Shown here: in pieces, positions 11,431 through 24,500 of the stretch
Layout: the number at the start of each line of letters is the position of its first letter
Numbering within the stretch: the stretch's first letter is position 1
NCBI GenBank assembly: GCA_037349315.1
Contig: JBAIAC010000023.1
Span: 40,721,501-40,785,500 of the forward strand
Direction of reading: 5' to 3'
Source of the DNA: Chelydra serpentina
Taxonomy: Eukaryota > Chordata > Testudines > Chelydridae
DNA length: 64,000 bases
Program-made: the position numbers and the translations under genes
Notes under the pieces: model-generated
The model's database searches: none
Seen by the model: only the letters and a program-made list of their open reading frames with translations
What the model was told of the DNA's origin: nothing

Positions 11431-12330
11431 GTAACATCAATCCTAGGTTCCACAGGCTGAAACCTTGCTGACTTTTAATTGTCTCTTGTCTCAAAAGAGT
11501 CTTCATTCAAACTCTCTAAGGTCGTGACAGCAGAAGGCATTCTTGAGAGCAGAAGGCATTGTTTTCAAGGGCCCACTGCTGTTTCTTTTTCTTGAGGAAA
11601 AGAAACGAAGACAAATTGGTCCTTGAGACTTCTTGGGGCATTGAGCTGGAATTGTGGTACCAAAGATGTACTGCATAGTGGGGATACCAGAAACTGGTCT
11701 CAAACTCCCCAAGACAGCAGGAGATGGGAGCTCTGTCTGCTAATCAAGGACCCAATGAGGCATGAGAGGCTAATTCTCCATCAGTAAAAACGGTAGGTCC
11801 AAGGCTGATTCTTTTCTGCTGCTTCTCTTTCTGGGATCACTTCCCCTTTTGTTCCCTCCATTCTCACAGTGACAGACACGTCGGCGCTGGCCAGCGCGTC
11901 CCGGTGCTTGTACGCTCTGAAGCGGCCGGCCGTTACCCGGCGTGTTCGTTACTGTGCGTGTCTGAGACGAGTTCCCGGCGGCAGGACCCCGCGGGGGCTT
12001 GCGGGAGCAGCTGGCTGGGCTGAACAGGGCCATCCTCAGTAACCGGCGGGGAGCATCACGGTCCTGCTTCCCGGGGGAGTGAGGGAAACCAGCTGGGGCC
12101 GATTCTGGGGGGCTCCTGCGGCCCCCTCCCTAGGACACGTGCTGAGGCCCTGCTCTAGCCAAGCCCGGGGTGGGGGGTGATTTGTCGGTCCATTGGTGGC
12201 TTTTCTGTTGCTCGGGTCCCATCACCGTGTCTTTGTTCATCCGAGCAAAGCGCGAACAACGTGACGGGCAGCCCGGGGCCCAGGAGTCCTTCAAGCGGGA
12301 CGGGCCCGGCCGCGCCCGCTGACCTCCGCC

Positions 12331-12530
12331 ACACTCAAGATGGTGGACTGGCTCCCCCGCGCCCGCTGCTGGGGCGCCCGCCCCGGTCTCGCGAGGACGG
12401 CGCGCGCGTTCATTGCGCCGTGCGGCAACCCGCGTCGGTGCTGTGGCGTTCCGCCGCTCCCGGAAGTGGCGGAAGGGTGACGGGACGGAGCGGAAGTCAC
12501 CGGAGAGACGGGCGGAGGCGGCGAGCGAGG
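12331..12530 (+). promoter_or_regulatory. EIF4E2: EIF4E2 core promoter motifs
   Basis: The 200 bp before the ATG contain a YY1-like CAAGATGGTGG (about 12,335), a TCTCGCGAG motif (12,387-12,395) and ETS-type CCGGAAGTG (12,460-12,468) with a second GCGGAAGT near 12,490. There is no TATA box. The motifs are seen directly; their use is inferred from housekeeping promoters of this type. Confidence 0.55.
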
Positions 12531-12550
12531 ATGAACAACAAATTTGACGC
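12531..12550 (+). CDS. EIF4E2: EIF4E2 exon 1 (coding part)
   Basis: ATG AAC AAC AAA TTT GAC GC, then donor GTGAGT. Encodes MNNKFD and two bases of Ala7. Confidence 0.95.
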
Positions 12551-15500
12551 GTGAGTGTGAGGCGCCCCTGCCCCCCCCCCCCGCGGGCCGGCACGGCGGG
12601 GCCCAGCGGAGCCGGGCTCGGGGCCAGGCGCTGCAGCCCCCCGCCCCCGGGGAGCCCTGGGCCCGGGCAGCGGCGATGAGTCCCGGGACGCGCCGGGGCG
12701 AGGGAGGGGGACTCGAGCGGAGGCAGCGCCGGGCTCGGCTCCCCCCCCCCTTTGCCCCACCCGCTTCCCGGCCGCCCCTGGGCCACGACAGGCCCTAGCC
12801 AGCCGGGCCGGGGGCGGGTCAGGGGGGCTGAGTGACACAATCCCGCCGCCCCCCCGTGCCACGCAGGGCCGGGTCTGGCGGCTCTGGCCCCGTCTCCAGC
12901 CTGCGGCCGCCCCCCGCGCAGGGGCGAGCCCCCCCTCCTCTCCCCTCCCGCGCAGGGGCGAGCCCCCCCTCCCCTCCTCTCCCCTCCCGCGCAGGGGCGA
13001 GCCCCCCCTCCCCTCCTCTCCCCTCCCGCGCAGGGGCGAGCCCCCAGCTGGTGCCGCTGCCAGACCCGCACATGGAGTCGGCCCACGTGAGCCCCAAGCC
13101 TTAAATGCCTGTTTGTGTCACCGCCCTCGGGGACGGGCCTTGGTCTGGGATCCGGCGCCTCTCAGCCAGGGCCAGCACGGGGCAATGTGCCCCAGCTCTG
13201 GCAGTGATGTCTGGTCAGGCTCCGTCCTGTTTCCCAGCATTATCTCTGGGGCGTCTCGGTGAACGGAGACCACGGGGCTCAGGCACCGACGTTGTCATTT
13301 CCCTGGAGGGTGCTCGACCCCCGCTCCGCCCCAGGCCCTGCCCCCGCTCCACCCTTCCGCCAAGGTCCCACACCCACCCCGTTCTGCCCCATCCCCGAGC
13401 GTATCCCACCCTCGCTCTGCCTCCTCCTCCTCCCCAGCGCCTCCTGCATGACTCTGAACAGTGGGCGGGAGCACTGAGGGGGAAGGGGCTGATTGGTGGG
13501 GCCACTGGTGAGTGCTGAGCACCCACTGTTTTTTTCCTGTGGGTGCTCCAGCCCCAGAGCATCCACAGAGTCAGCTCCTATGGCACTGGGAGACCTGTTT
13601 GGTGCAAGATGCTCACTGGGTTCAACTCACTAACTCCCCTTAGGCCTGGTCTATACCTAAAGTGTAGGACAACCTAGCTATGATGCTCTGAGGGGGTGAA
13701 AAATTCACCTCCCTGGGAGATGTAGTTAAGCCAACCTGACCTCCAGTGTAGACACTGCTAGGTTGACAGAAGAATTCTTCTGTTGATCATGCTACTGCCT
13801 CCTGAGGAGTGGATTTACTACAGCAATTGGAAAAGCACATTCCGTTGCTGAAGTAAGTATCTATGCTACAGCAGCATAGCTGCGGCTGTGCCATGTATCA
13901 CTTGTGGAGTAGACGTACCTTTAGGGACTCAGCCTCTTTTCCCTTCCCTAGTTGGCGGTTGTCAGTAGTAGTTGGTGCATAGGTCCCGAAGTGATGGGTG
14001 TCCTATAAATCTCTGCAATGATAGTTTCCTATTTAATGATCTTTCAAATAGATGTCAATCTAGGAAGAAAACCTGTAGCTGTCCTAAAAGTTAATCTGTT
14101 TTTTAAGAGTTGATGTGCTTGATCGTAGGGTTCCTATTGGCCAAGTGGTCTGTGACAGGTAGGGCACATAAGCTTTCTCATGTGTTTCTCCCTGTAAGAA
14201 TCTGTTTGTTAGTAGACTTCCAGCATAGGCTCCGTTGTACCAGCGGTTTGTGTCTCAGGGGAGCGGTCAAGTAATATAAGTCTCGCTTTTGTAGGATGGC
14301 ACCTCAGCCATGAGACGTAAAGCTCATTCTTTTTCCCTTGCCTTTTCCAGTTTGAAAGATGATGACAGTGGGGACCATGACCAGAACGAAGAGAACAGCA
14401 CACAGAAAGATGGTGAGAAGGAAAAAAATGATCGTGACAAACCACAGAGTAGCACCAAGAGGAAGGTGAGTTCTTGACACCCCACTGCCATCATCAAGGG
14501 ATAATATTGGGTGTGAAATACTGGCATCTGCACGAGGTCAATCTGTCCCAGTGTATGGAGTATATCTAGGAATGCTGTCCTTGCTTAGTGCTGTGTTAGC
14601 ACCGTGATGGGGAGCCATATAAGCTGTTGGGTAAATAGACTTTGGGTTATGGGTACATGAGCCAAGCTTGAATATCCTCTCTGCTAGTGCAGCCATAGCT
14701 CTTTGCCTAGCAAATTGTGCTCCATATGGAGACAGAAAGCAAAGCTGGACTCTTTCCCCAAACAGATTTTTGGAAAGCCTTGGTGGGGGGGAGCTTCCCA
14801 TCACTTTACCAGATCAGCTTTGTGCTTTTAAAACAGTCTGCATGTCTTTGCTGCCAAGGACTAAAGGGAATTTACGCACAGGTTAATGCTGCTCCTAAAT
14901 TGGCAGGAGGGGTTGCTATTGAGAGTCGTTCCTCCTGGGACTGAGCTGCAGCCTCTTTAGCACACCCAGTCCTACCAGCTTGGGGAACAAATGCGCTATG
15001 GATTTCTAATATCCTATTTGAATTATAGTCAATTGCTGCCAAACTAATGGTCTGTGTCAAGCTATTAAAGTGAGATGAGATTTTTCTAGGAAAATGAGGC
15101 TAAACTGTTCATCTTACATTGTGATGGCAGCAACGTGTGGGCAGCTAATGCTGGGAATGTAGCTTGTTCAATCTCCTCTTGAGAAAAATATGGGAGAATA
15201 AATGAGCTTCTCTGTTCCCCAGGCTGTTGTCCCAGGGCCGGCCGAGCACCCCCTGCAGTATAATTATACGTTCTGGTACTCCAGACGAACACCCGGGAGA
15301 CCCACCAGCTCTCAGAGCTATGAACAGAACATCAAACAGATTGGCACCTTCGCCTCAGTGAGTACATTCCGATTGTTCCACTTTATTGACTAAACACGAT
15401 GCAGCTTCTCAGCATAGCTTTTCTCTGTGGCTACGCGTCTGCATGCGTGTACCATGTTTATATGCCTACCACCAGACATAAAGGAGAGCGGTTCATCTGC

Positions 15501-18500
15501 CATCATCTGAGTCTCAGATTCTGACTCATCCACAACAGAGGACAGCCCTAAAGGAGACCAGGAAGCAGCACTGCCTGTTCTGTTCTAGAGATTGGTGCCT
15601 TCGCTAATAGTAGCAGTGGAAACAGAACTCCCTGAGCTTGTAATGGCAAGTAAGAAGCATTTGCGTTCTCCTTTATGTCTGGCAGTAGATACTCACCTGC
15701 CAAGTCCTGAGCCTGACTTGCTATGTAAGAGAGGAAGTGATTTTTCCTGTATTTAGAAGTATCGAATGGCTGTAACTGATGTCAAGTATTAGAGGGGTAG
15801 CCGTGTTAGTCTGGATCCGTAGAAGCAACAAAGAGTCCTGTAGCACCTTATAGACTAACAGAGGTATTGGAGCATAAGCTTTCGTGGTTGAATACCCACT
15901 TCGTCGGATTTTGGCAGTGCACCCGACGAAGTGGGTATTCAACCACGAAAGCTTATGGCTCCAATATGTCTGTTAGTCTATAAGGTGCCACAGGACTCTT
16001 CGTCGCTGTAACTGATGTGCGATTCATAAGCCAAAAGCTTTTCTGTCCACTGCTTCTGGCAATAATGGTGTAGATTCCAATCTACATGCATCCCCTTCAT
16101 GAATAATGTACTTGGAGCAGACATTTGTCTGTTTTACGCATGTAAATAGCTGTTGGGCTTGTATCTGTTGACTGAGTGATTCCTTGTCTCTCCATGGCGT
16201 TGAGGACTGAAAAGCAAAGCTGGGTGGCACTGACCCTCTGAAATGCTATTATAAAGCCAGGAGACGTGGGAAACCCATATAAAAATCACTGCCAAATCTT
16301 GCAGAAACAGCAATACAATGTCACCACCCAGGCAAGTAACCCTAAATTCAGACCTAGCCACTGTCTTCACTTGTGAATAGTTTCAGAAACACTCTTCAGG
16401 ATGATCAAGACCGCAGAGGGAACAAGATAAGTAAACTTGTTGCTCCATGAATTTTTCCAGGGTCCCTTTCAGTGTGTTAATCCTGTCCACTTCTGAACTC
16501 TCGACTGGATCATTTGAAATGTTAAAATATCCTATCCCTGCCTGCCACACAGCGTTGGAGGCAGGTTGTTGAAACAACAGACTATTAGTCTATACATGTT
16601 TAGTGCAATAAGGTGTCACGTGTGCCTGTCCAGACATCTGGATCATATTCCACACAAATGGGGGCAGGAATGGGGAGAAGGTTGGTTATGGGTTGACCCC
16701 TGAGACTCATCAGTTTCTCTTACTTCAAGTGAAATTTGCTTATCTGCTCTCCCAGCTGTGGAGAAAGGAAACGGGTCCAAATAGTGAGGAACCAGCATGG
16801 CTGTTACGCATGTGGTGAGATTGGCAGTAGCTGTCAAACAACTTTAGTTAAAAAAAAGTCAGTGTGGGGAAAAGTGTTTTTTTAATTAAAGAACCTGTGA
16901 CTCTTTTGCTTTAGCTACAATAAAGAGCAAAGAGAAACTTACTGATTCACCATTGTAGACTGGAACTGTCCCGCTTTCATGTAGGATAGGAGATATTAGC
17001 TTAAGAAGACAACTTGCTGACAGGCGGGTAACAGTTTTCTGATGCTAGGTTTCAAGGGGGAGGGAGAATAGGTTTAGGAAAAAGCATCATTTTGAGCGGA
17101 AGCCTACTGTGTAGTTTTAGCTAAAAATCACTAGGCATTTGCAAATACACACTTAACCACTAGAGGGCATATCATGCAGTTTGGAAATCTGTCTACACCG
17201 TATTATAATGACAGACGGTATTCAACGAGATTTCCCCCCCTCATTTCTTGGATCTATAATGAGTTCAGCTCTTGAAAGATAAGTACAGAAGTTTTTAATA
17301 TAATTCCTGAGCTTAAATTGGTGGCCAGACTATCAGGTTTTCGCCTAGTCTTTGTGACGTTGCTCTTGTTCAACTCTTTTGGCAGCCCTACCAGAACTTT
17401 TAATTAGCTCATTATTGGACAGAATCCTTTAAAATGCAAATTATGGCTTTTTGTATGAAAACAAATCCATCCTTATCTTCTAGCTGGGCCATATCCTGCC
17501 CCATTGAACCACGTTGGGGAGCTTTACTGTTGAATTCGGTGGTTGCAGAATCTGGTCCTAAGTGCTTTATTTAAGGAGAAAACCCTCTATCATGCAAAAT
17601 AGCTCCAAGGACCAGAATAAGGCATTCGGGAAAGTTTTAAGTGTCATGAAAAATTTTACGCATTTAAAAAAAAACCAAAACCCTAATTCACTGCTGCCTG
17701 GGACACTGAAAGTCAGTTCAAAGAGTGCTGCAGCAGAAACCAGTGCTCAAAGGGGTTAAAGTGTACAGTGATGGTTAATCTTAGAGGTGACTAGGCAGCC
17801 GTATGAATACGTACTTTAAAAGGTGGCTTAAGATCCTAAACCAGCAGCAGGATGTGTGTATTGTCCTGCAGGCACCTCCGGTAAAACTCAAACCGCTCCT
17901 TGGTTTAGGGCTCCTGTGGGGAGTAATTCCAGGAGTTCCCACTGTTGTCGAGAGGAAGGGTATGAAGTGCTAATGAGGCTCTGTGTAGCATGGAGAGAAC
18001 GATCAGTAGCTTACCCCTGTGCTGAGATGCTTTTCACCACTGGCTGCAAATTGAGATGCTTGGGTGGGACTTGTATATCTCTTGTCATCCTCCAGAGCAG
18101 CCTTCATCCCCTTCGGGTTTTCTTTACACGGACAAGACTTTCCTGAATTACTTGGTGTAACTGCTGCGCTTGCAACAGGCCAGACGCTAATAATTGGACT
18201 GTGTGCCAGTCACACGGCTGTAACCACTCCCAGAAACACCTGCACAAGCCCTATCAATGCCGCTGCCCTGTTTCTGAATGTCCTGAAGGCTACTGTCCTT
18301 ATGTGCAGTCTGCCAGGGAAGCAGCACAGAGCTGCCTCGCTGGAGGGAGAGGCTCACGCCAGACGTGAAGGTTGTACGTGTGCTCCCGAGTCCTGACATT
18401 GGGAAGGCCCCTTCTAAAGTGTTGGAAGCCTTATTGGATGACTTGTCTCTGACTGCCGGGTGCATGTGGCGTTACAGGTGGAGCAGTTCTGGAGATTTTA

Positions 18501-21500
18501 CAGTCACATGGTACGTCCTGGGGACCTGACAGGCCATAGCGACTTCCATCTCTTCAAAGAGGGAATCAAGCCCATGTGGGAGGTGAGTTGGCGCTCGGGT
18601 GTCTGCCTTGGATTGTTAGCGGGTCTTTTCTGGCAGAGCGTTTTCTGCAGTGACTGGTCTCCTAGCATTAAGTGTCAAGCCAGGCTGTCATTCCGGCTGC
18701 AGTTACGTTTGTCCTCCTGCAGAGCCCTGTCTCCTCTCACATAGCAGCTACTGACACAACTAATGAGGCCCTTGCCCTGCCTGCAGAGGAGGGGCGTTCA
18801 GGAGCAATGCGAGCCGGCTCTCTCCCTGAGACTAAGAAAAATTGCCTCTGGTGATCAGCTGTCTCCAATGTAAGATGGCAGATTCCAGAGAGACTCCAGA
18901 AGCTGTGGCCCAAGGGAACTTGGCTAAGTTACTGTGTGCTGTTTTTGTGACACATGCACCTTGTTCTGACTGATTCAGTCAACTTCAGCCTGAAAGTAGG
19001 AGAGCAACTTCTCTCCTTGTTTGTAAGGAAGAAGCAAGTGTGAGGAAAGCTCAGGCACTGAGAATAAACAGAATCGTGATAAAGAATCTGGGGGTGGGTT
19101 GGGAGGCTTGGATCTAATTTCCCGTCGTTCCTGGAGTTCAGCTTGTTTCTGTGTAGTAGTCAGGCAATAGGTCTGTGTGGAAGTTGCCCCACCAGACCAA
19201 TTTCCCCTCTAAATTGCTCACCTGCCCCTAACAATGACCAGTACCGGTTGCGGTCTGAGAATTGTATGCCTTGCTCTGAAGCACCTAAGTGTGCTACTCT
19301 GCCTTGAAGAAATGATTTCTGACCCCTGTTGGCAATTAGTATATGTCCTGAAGCATGGGGATTTATAGCCCGTGTTGCTACAAATACTATTCTAATATAA
19401 ATGTCTATCCTTTTGGGACTCTCCGTAACCTAGATGCTTTGATAAGATGCTGCAGCAGAAGGTTCCACGTGTCCGTATTTAAACTTTTAAAAAGCATCTC
19501 TTCTCATCCGTCTTAAAATGGTTCTTTTAATTTCGGGTACCCGCTTTGTTCGTGTATTGAGAGGGGAGTAACTTGGAGCTCACTGGTTTCCTTGTTCTTT
19601 TTCTCCTTTCTAAATTAATCCTAGTCCACTGTCCTCATATGGCCATATATAAAATGCCACTCCCCGCCCCGCCTCCGTGTGACTCTAATCCATTACCTGA
19701 CCCTACCTTGCCATCTACCGGGATATCGGAAGCCTCGAGCGTAATGTTCGTGGTTATTTACCGTGCTGGGAGATCGAGCTGCTCATCTGACAAAGGGAAA
19801 TTAAACAGCTCACTGAACTCAGGTGCATTCAGCCTGAAAGAAAACTGACTGTAACCCACAACTACAAGGCCCAATCCCTCCACTCAACCACTGTTCGTTC
19901 TGGCCCTGAAAACCTCCCACGCTCTTCTGATTATTTTCACCAATCACATCTGCTCCTTTTTGCTTCCTTGTCCACCTTAGTCAGTGTGGAAAGGTCTTCA
20001 CTGGGTTAAACTAAACTCCTCGTTAAGGACTGAATTCCGGACCACTCATTTCGTAAGGGGAATGTTCTGTTCTCCTAGTCCTGAACATTTGTTCCAAAGG
20101 CAATTTGCCTCCTGTTGGTAATTTGCCGCATTCCTGGGGTTTGTGCTGATTTTGTTTGTCCTCCTTGCATATAGCTGTTCTTGCCACCTTCTGCACTGAA
20201 ATCTTCAGCCTTTATCTGTGATAGCACCAACAGTTATCAGGATTAGGACTGTAATGTCTCCAATCTTACTGTGACTCATTCCAGTACTGGATTGTCTGAG
20301 TGAGGGAGCCTGCATTTTTAACCGTTCTCTCTGTTAACTTGCAGAAATAACCTTTTCTCTGCAGTTCTTCCTCTGCCTTTAAGTAGCACTTTACAAACAT
20401 TAGTTCCCTTAACATCCCTGTGATGTAATTAAGTATTATCCCCATGTTAAAGCTGGGAAAGCTGAATCACAGATTGGGGGTTACTTGCCTAAGTCTAGAG
20501 GGGGAATCAGTGTTAGAGATGGGAGAAGAATCCAGGAGTTCCTATCCCCTAGTTGCATGGGCAGACCACCAGATCATGGTGATATGATGTATCAATTTGT
20601 CCTCGTTTAGACTCAACGAGAGCCCAAGTACACAGTGAATAGGGGGAAGATCTGTGGAATCTCTGGGGAGAGTCATTGTCTCAAATGTTGCCTGGCATTC
20701 AGAATACCCTTGTCATGCCTCCTTCATCACTAAGCATGACAGTGCTTTAGCTTGAACATTCCTTCATTCTGTCCCTCTTGGTCCCATGTGATTGATATTT
20801 GCTCATTTGTGAGCTTGTTGTTTTAGCAGCAAAATAGCTGGGAGAAAATGAATCACTTTCTCACTCCTCTTCTCAGGATGATGCCAACAAAAATGGTGGC
20901 AAGTGGATTATCCGTCTGCGCAAGGGCTTAGCATCCCGCTGCTGGGAGAATCTCATTCTGGCGATGTTGGGAGAGCAGTTTATGGTGGGGGAAGAAATCT
21001 GTGGGGCAGTTGTCTCTGTCCGATTCCAGGTAAGCTGCCATTGGGACTACGTTGGGCATGTGTGCTTGCTTGGAGGGTGGCATCTGTGGGGCGATCATCT
21101 CTGTCCAGTTGGATGTAAACTGCCCTGCGGACTATCAAGCACGTGTTCTGGCTGGAGCGCACAAACACCCATCTGTTTAACACACACACACACACTCCTC
21201 CCCCCCCTCCGTTTTGTTATTCTCTAGGAGGATATTATTTCCATATGGAACAAGACCGCTAGCGATCAGGCCACAACAGCTCGGATACGCGACACGTTAC
21301 GCCGAGTGCTTAACCTACCTCCGAACACCATCATGGAATACAAAACGCACACCGACAGCATCAAGTACGTGCAGGGACGGGGGGAGGGAGCGCTGCCTGT
21401 TGCATGTGTGTTGGAGCAGTTTTCTGTGCAGAGGAAAGTGGTCACACGCACTAATGCTTTGGGCCTGTTATCCGCTAACAATACTGTAAACAGCTGCTGT

Positions 21501-24500
21501 CGCATTAGTGGCCTCTAAAAGCCAATAGTCTGTCACTGCCATACTGTTGTTGGGGATATATGAACTGAATAGTAAATCCCTCGGTTTGCCTGTAGCCTGC
21601 ACTCCTGGTCTCTTTCTTAGTGACCCGCCCTGGTCTTCATCTGGGAATGAGCTACCCATCATGGGAAGGGGCTTTTTCGATTAAGAAACAAGATTGCGGT
21701 GGGGAACAGATCCTTTGAGTGAGTAGGAATTCTGGAGAATAAAATGCCAACGTTAACTGGGATTTATAGAATCATTAAGTTAATAAATGTTCTTGGGAAA
21801 GCGCTGTGTAAATTTACAGTGTTGTACAACTGATTTCTAATCAGAATAAATCTTTATAGTAAATCGTCCCAACCCTTGGTAACAGAGGCTTCTAGAGGAT
21901 CATGGTACGTGGAGAGGACAGTTGTATTTTAACCGAGCTCATTATAATTTGCCATGCTAGGACATTTGGCGGACTTTTATTTCTCAAAGTGTCAAAGAGT
22001 TGATGCATATATGGGTACTAGTCATAAGTAAATAACATTAAACCCTTTTCACTGAAGTTTATTATAAGCCAGAAATAAATTAGGTCGCATGGGTTAGACT
22101 AAGAATGTTTCAAAGTTTACATACGCACAAAGAAATTAATAAAGAGAAAAATTCGGTGGAGTGGAGGGCTTTCTAGTCTAGCTTGTAACCAAGGGCCCAA
22201 GTACTTGTGATAGGCTAACCCTGTTTCCATGTCTAAAACAGGTCTTGGCAAGCCATCTGTCCAATTTAAACACCACAGAGCTGTGGTCACAATGACTGGT
22301 GAGGTCAGCCTAGTTCTTAGTGGGACAAGCGTCTACATCAAGGAAGCCACAGTTGCTGCATGTTTAGATTGTCGGTCAGCTAGTCAAATTACATACTTTT
22401 TGTATGAATGCCAAAGAACCTTTCTTTATCAGAACGTTTCTTTGCTAGAGAACCTCTCCTTAGATGACTACTGGCGCATGGGGAGGGGGAGAAGAGATTT
22501 TTCTTATTAACCTAAATCTGTTCCTGACTCTTCAGTTTCTAAGAGAGCTGACTTGTTTTATTGAGTGAATCTCTCATTGGGCTCTGTGAGCCATCTTGCT
22601 GTGTAGCACTCCTCCTCCTGCACATGCTTATGGTAAATGCTTGTGGAGAGCAAAATTTCTGTCATGCTCGTTTTATTACGAGATCTCCAAGGGCTCCTGC
22701 AGACCCGCATTTGGCTGTGTTGTGTCTGACCTTTGTTCAGAGGCAGCATAGCCTTCAAGCTAAGGCTGTGGGACTCTCTGTGGGTGAGGGGACTGTAGAA
22801 ATTCCTCAGTCACTTTCCCTTCTCTTCTCCCTGCCTTCCTCCACGGCTCTGGACAGAAAGCCCCTGCTCTGAACCAGAATTCTAGCTATTGTGGCTGGAG
22901 GCAGCGTGGCTGTCTTGCTGAGGGAGAGAGGGGTGCTTCCAGTCTAGCTGTCTCGGACTTTCCCGGAGACTGAATGTGCTCCTTCCTCAGAATTCCTACC
23001 CTGGGAAATGGGAATGCATTGCATTGCATTGCCCCTAGACTGCTGGACTCCGCCCCTTCGCTCATGGCCCCTTCTCTCTGGATATCATCCCTTGCATTTG
23101 TTCTGCTGACATACAATCCAGGATGCCAGTGTCTGGGAATAACAGGTGTTTGAGGAACAGATCCACTTAAACAGGGCATGATGTTGACTAGCTCACATTA
23201 CAGCTGGGAATGATTCTTAAAAGGGGCTAAATTGGCTTGTCTCCTGCTCATTCTGGTGCCGTTAAGAATGCAGGAAGTGTGCTTGCAGCCTCTCTGAAGC
23301 CGAGCGAGGCTATTCATTGATTTATCCAAGGGAGAACAAGAACTGATCGCTGTTAGCTAGTTCGAGTCTGCTGCAGTGTGTTTCCAACATGGTCCCAGCT
23401 CTTCCTTTAATAGTATTGTTTTCACTGACCAGATTCTGATCTCTCTTCCACTGTGTAAATCCAAACTATTCGTCACTGAAGTTACTCTGCTTACACCTAT
23501 GTAACTGAGAGCAGTATCTGGCCTGTTGTGTCTTGCTTTCATGCCACTTGCATTAGTGTGTAGTTGCTGCTAACAACCAGTTTAATTGCTGCAGTTGTAA
23601 ACCCTCTGGGTTGGGCGCAGTCTTTGACAGATTAACAACTCTGTTAGTGTAGTACAGCGCTGGCTGCAGTCTGACTGGTTTGCATTAGCAGAGTCCTTTT
23701 GCTAATAAAGAGTCTCTTGCAAACCTGCTGTCATCTTCCAGAAAATCTCACCCTCGTTACCTTCCCTGTCTGTCAAGCCCTGTTGAAATACATGACTACA
23801 CTCCACTTATGCTGCACATGTACTATCTGATTTATGACTCTAGGGGGGCTTTCTAGCCAGCACTCTATTCTCACACGCTGTGGCTGTGTTTTATGGAAGG
23901 CCCTAATGGACCTGCCCTGCTGGAGATTGTGACAGGGCCTCCTTTCCAAGTGGTTTCTGGTGGTTTTGTTTGTATGGACTGCGTCTCTCCACCGGAGCTC
24001 GGTTCATGTGCACAGTTTGATTGGCATCTCCACTCTGGGGAGGGGGTGGGCTTAGGGAGAAGATGGGCATTTCTCACAAAAATAAATAAAATAATAAAAG
24101 TGCGTGTGTGTGTGTGTGTGTGGCATTGCCCTTTATTAGCTATTGACACATTGCAAATGAACATTTCTAGAAATCTCCAGCGTGTCCCTCGCTGCGGTTT
24201 CTGGGCCCTGTGGTGCAGGATTTATGTATTACTTGTGAGACATTAACTGTACACGTTAAACTTATTTTATACACGCCAATTCTTCCAGGCACTCAGAGGG
24301 GGCGAGCCCCTCTGCTGCTGAAAGTGCTGATGCTGCCAAGTTGGGTTAAAAGTACAGGAGAGTCGCATCTTAGGCGCATTTAACATGTGCGAATTCAGCT
24401 TTGCGCTGTCGGCAAAACCAGGAAAAAAAAATTTTTTAAACTGCATCGGTGCTGCGGGCGATTCCGTCCGCCATTCAACTCAATGGCGTTTCACTATATG

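Larger units (their letters stand above)
11870..13100. promoter_or_regulatory. CpG-rich island over the EIF4E2 start
   Basis: A dense run of CpG dinucleotides, very unlike the flanking A/T-richer DNA, covering the first coding exon and start of intron 1. It is typical of housekeeping promoters. No gene on the opposite strand was identified. Confidence 0.75.

Noticed and set aside
12130..13086. 318-codon minus-strand open frame
   Set aside because: CpG-island and C-rich repeat artefact across the EIF4E2 promoter; no domain.
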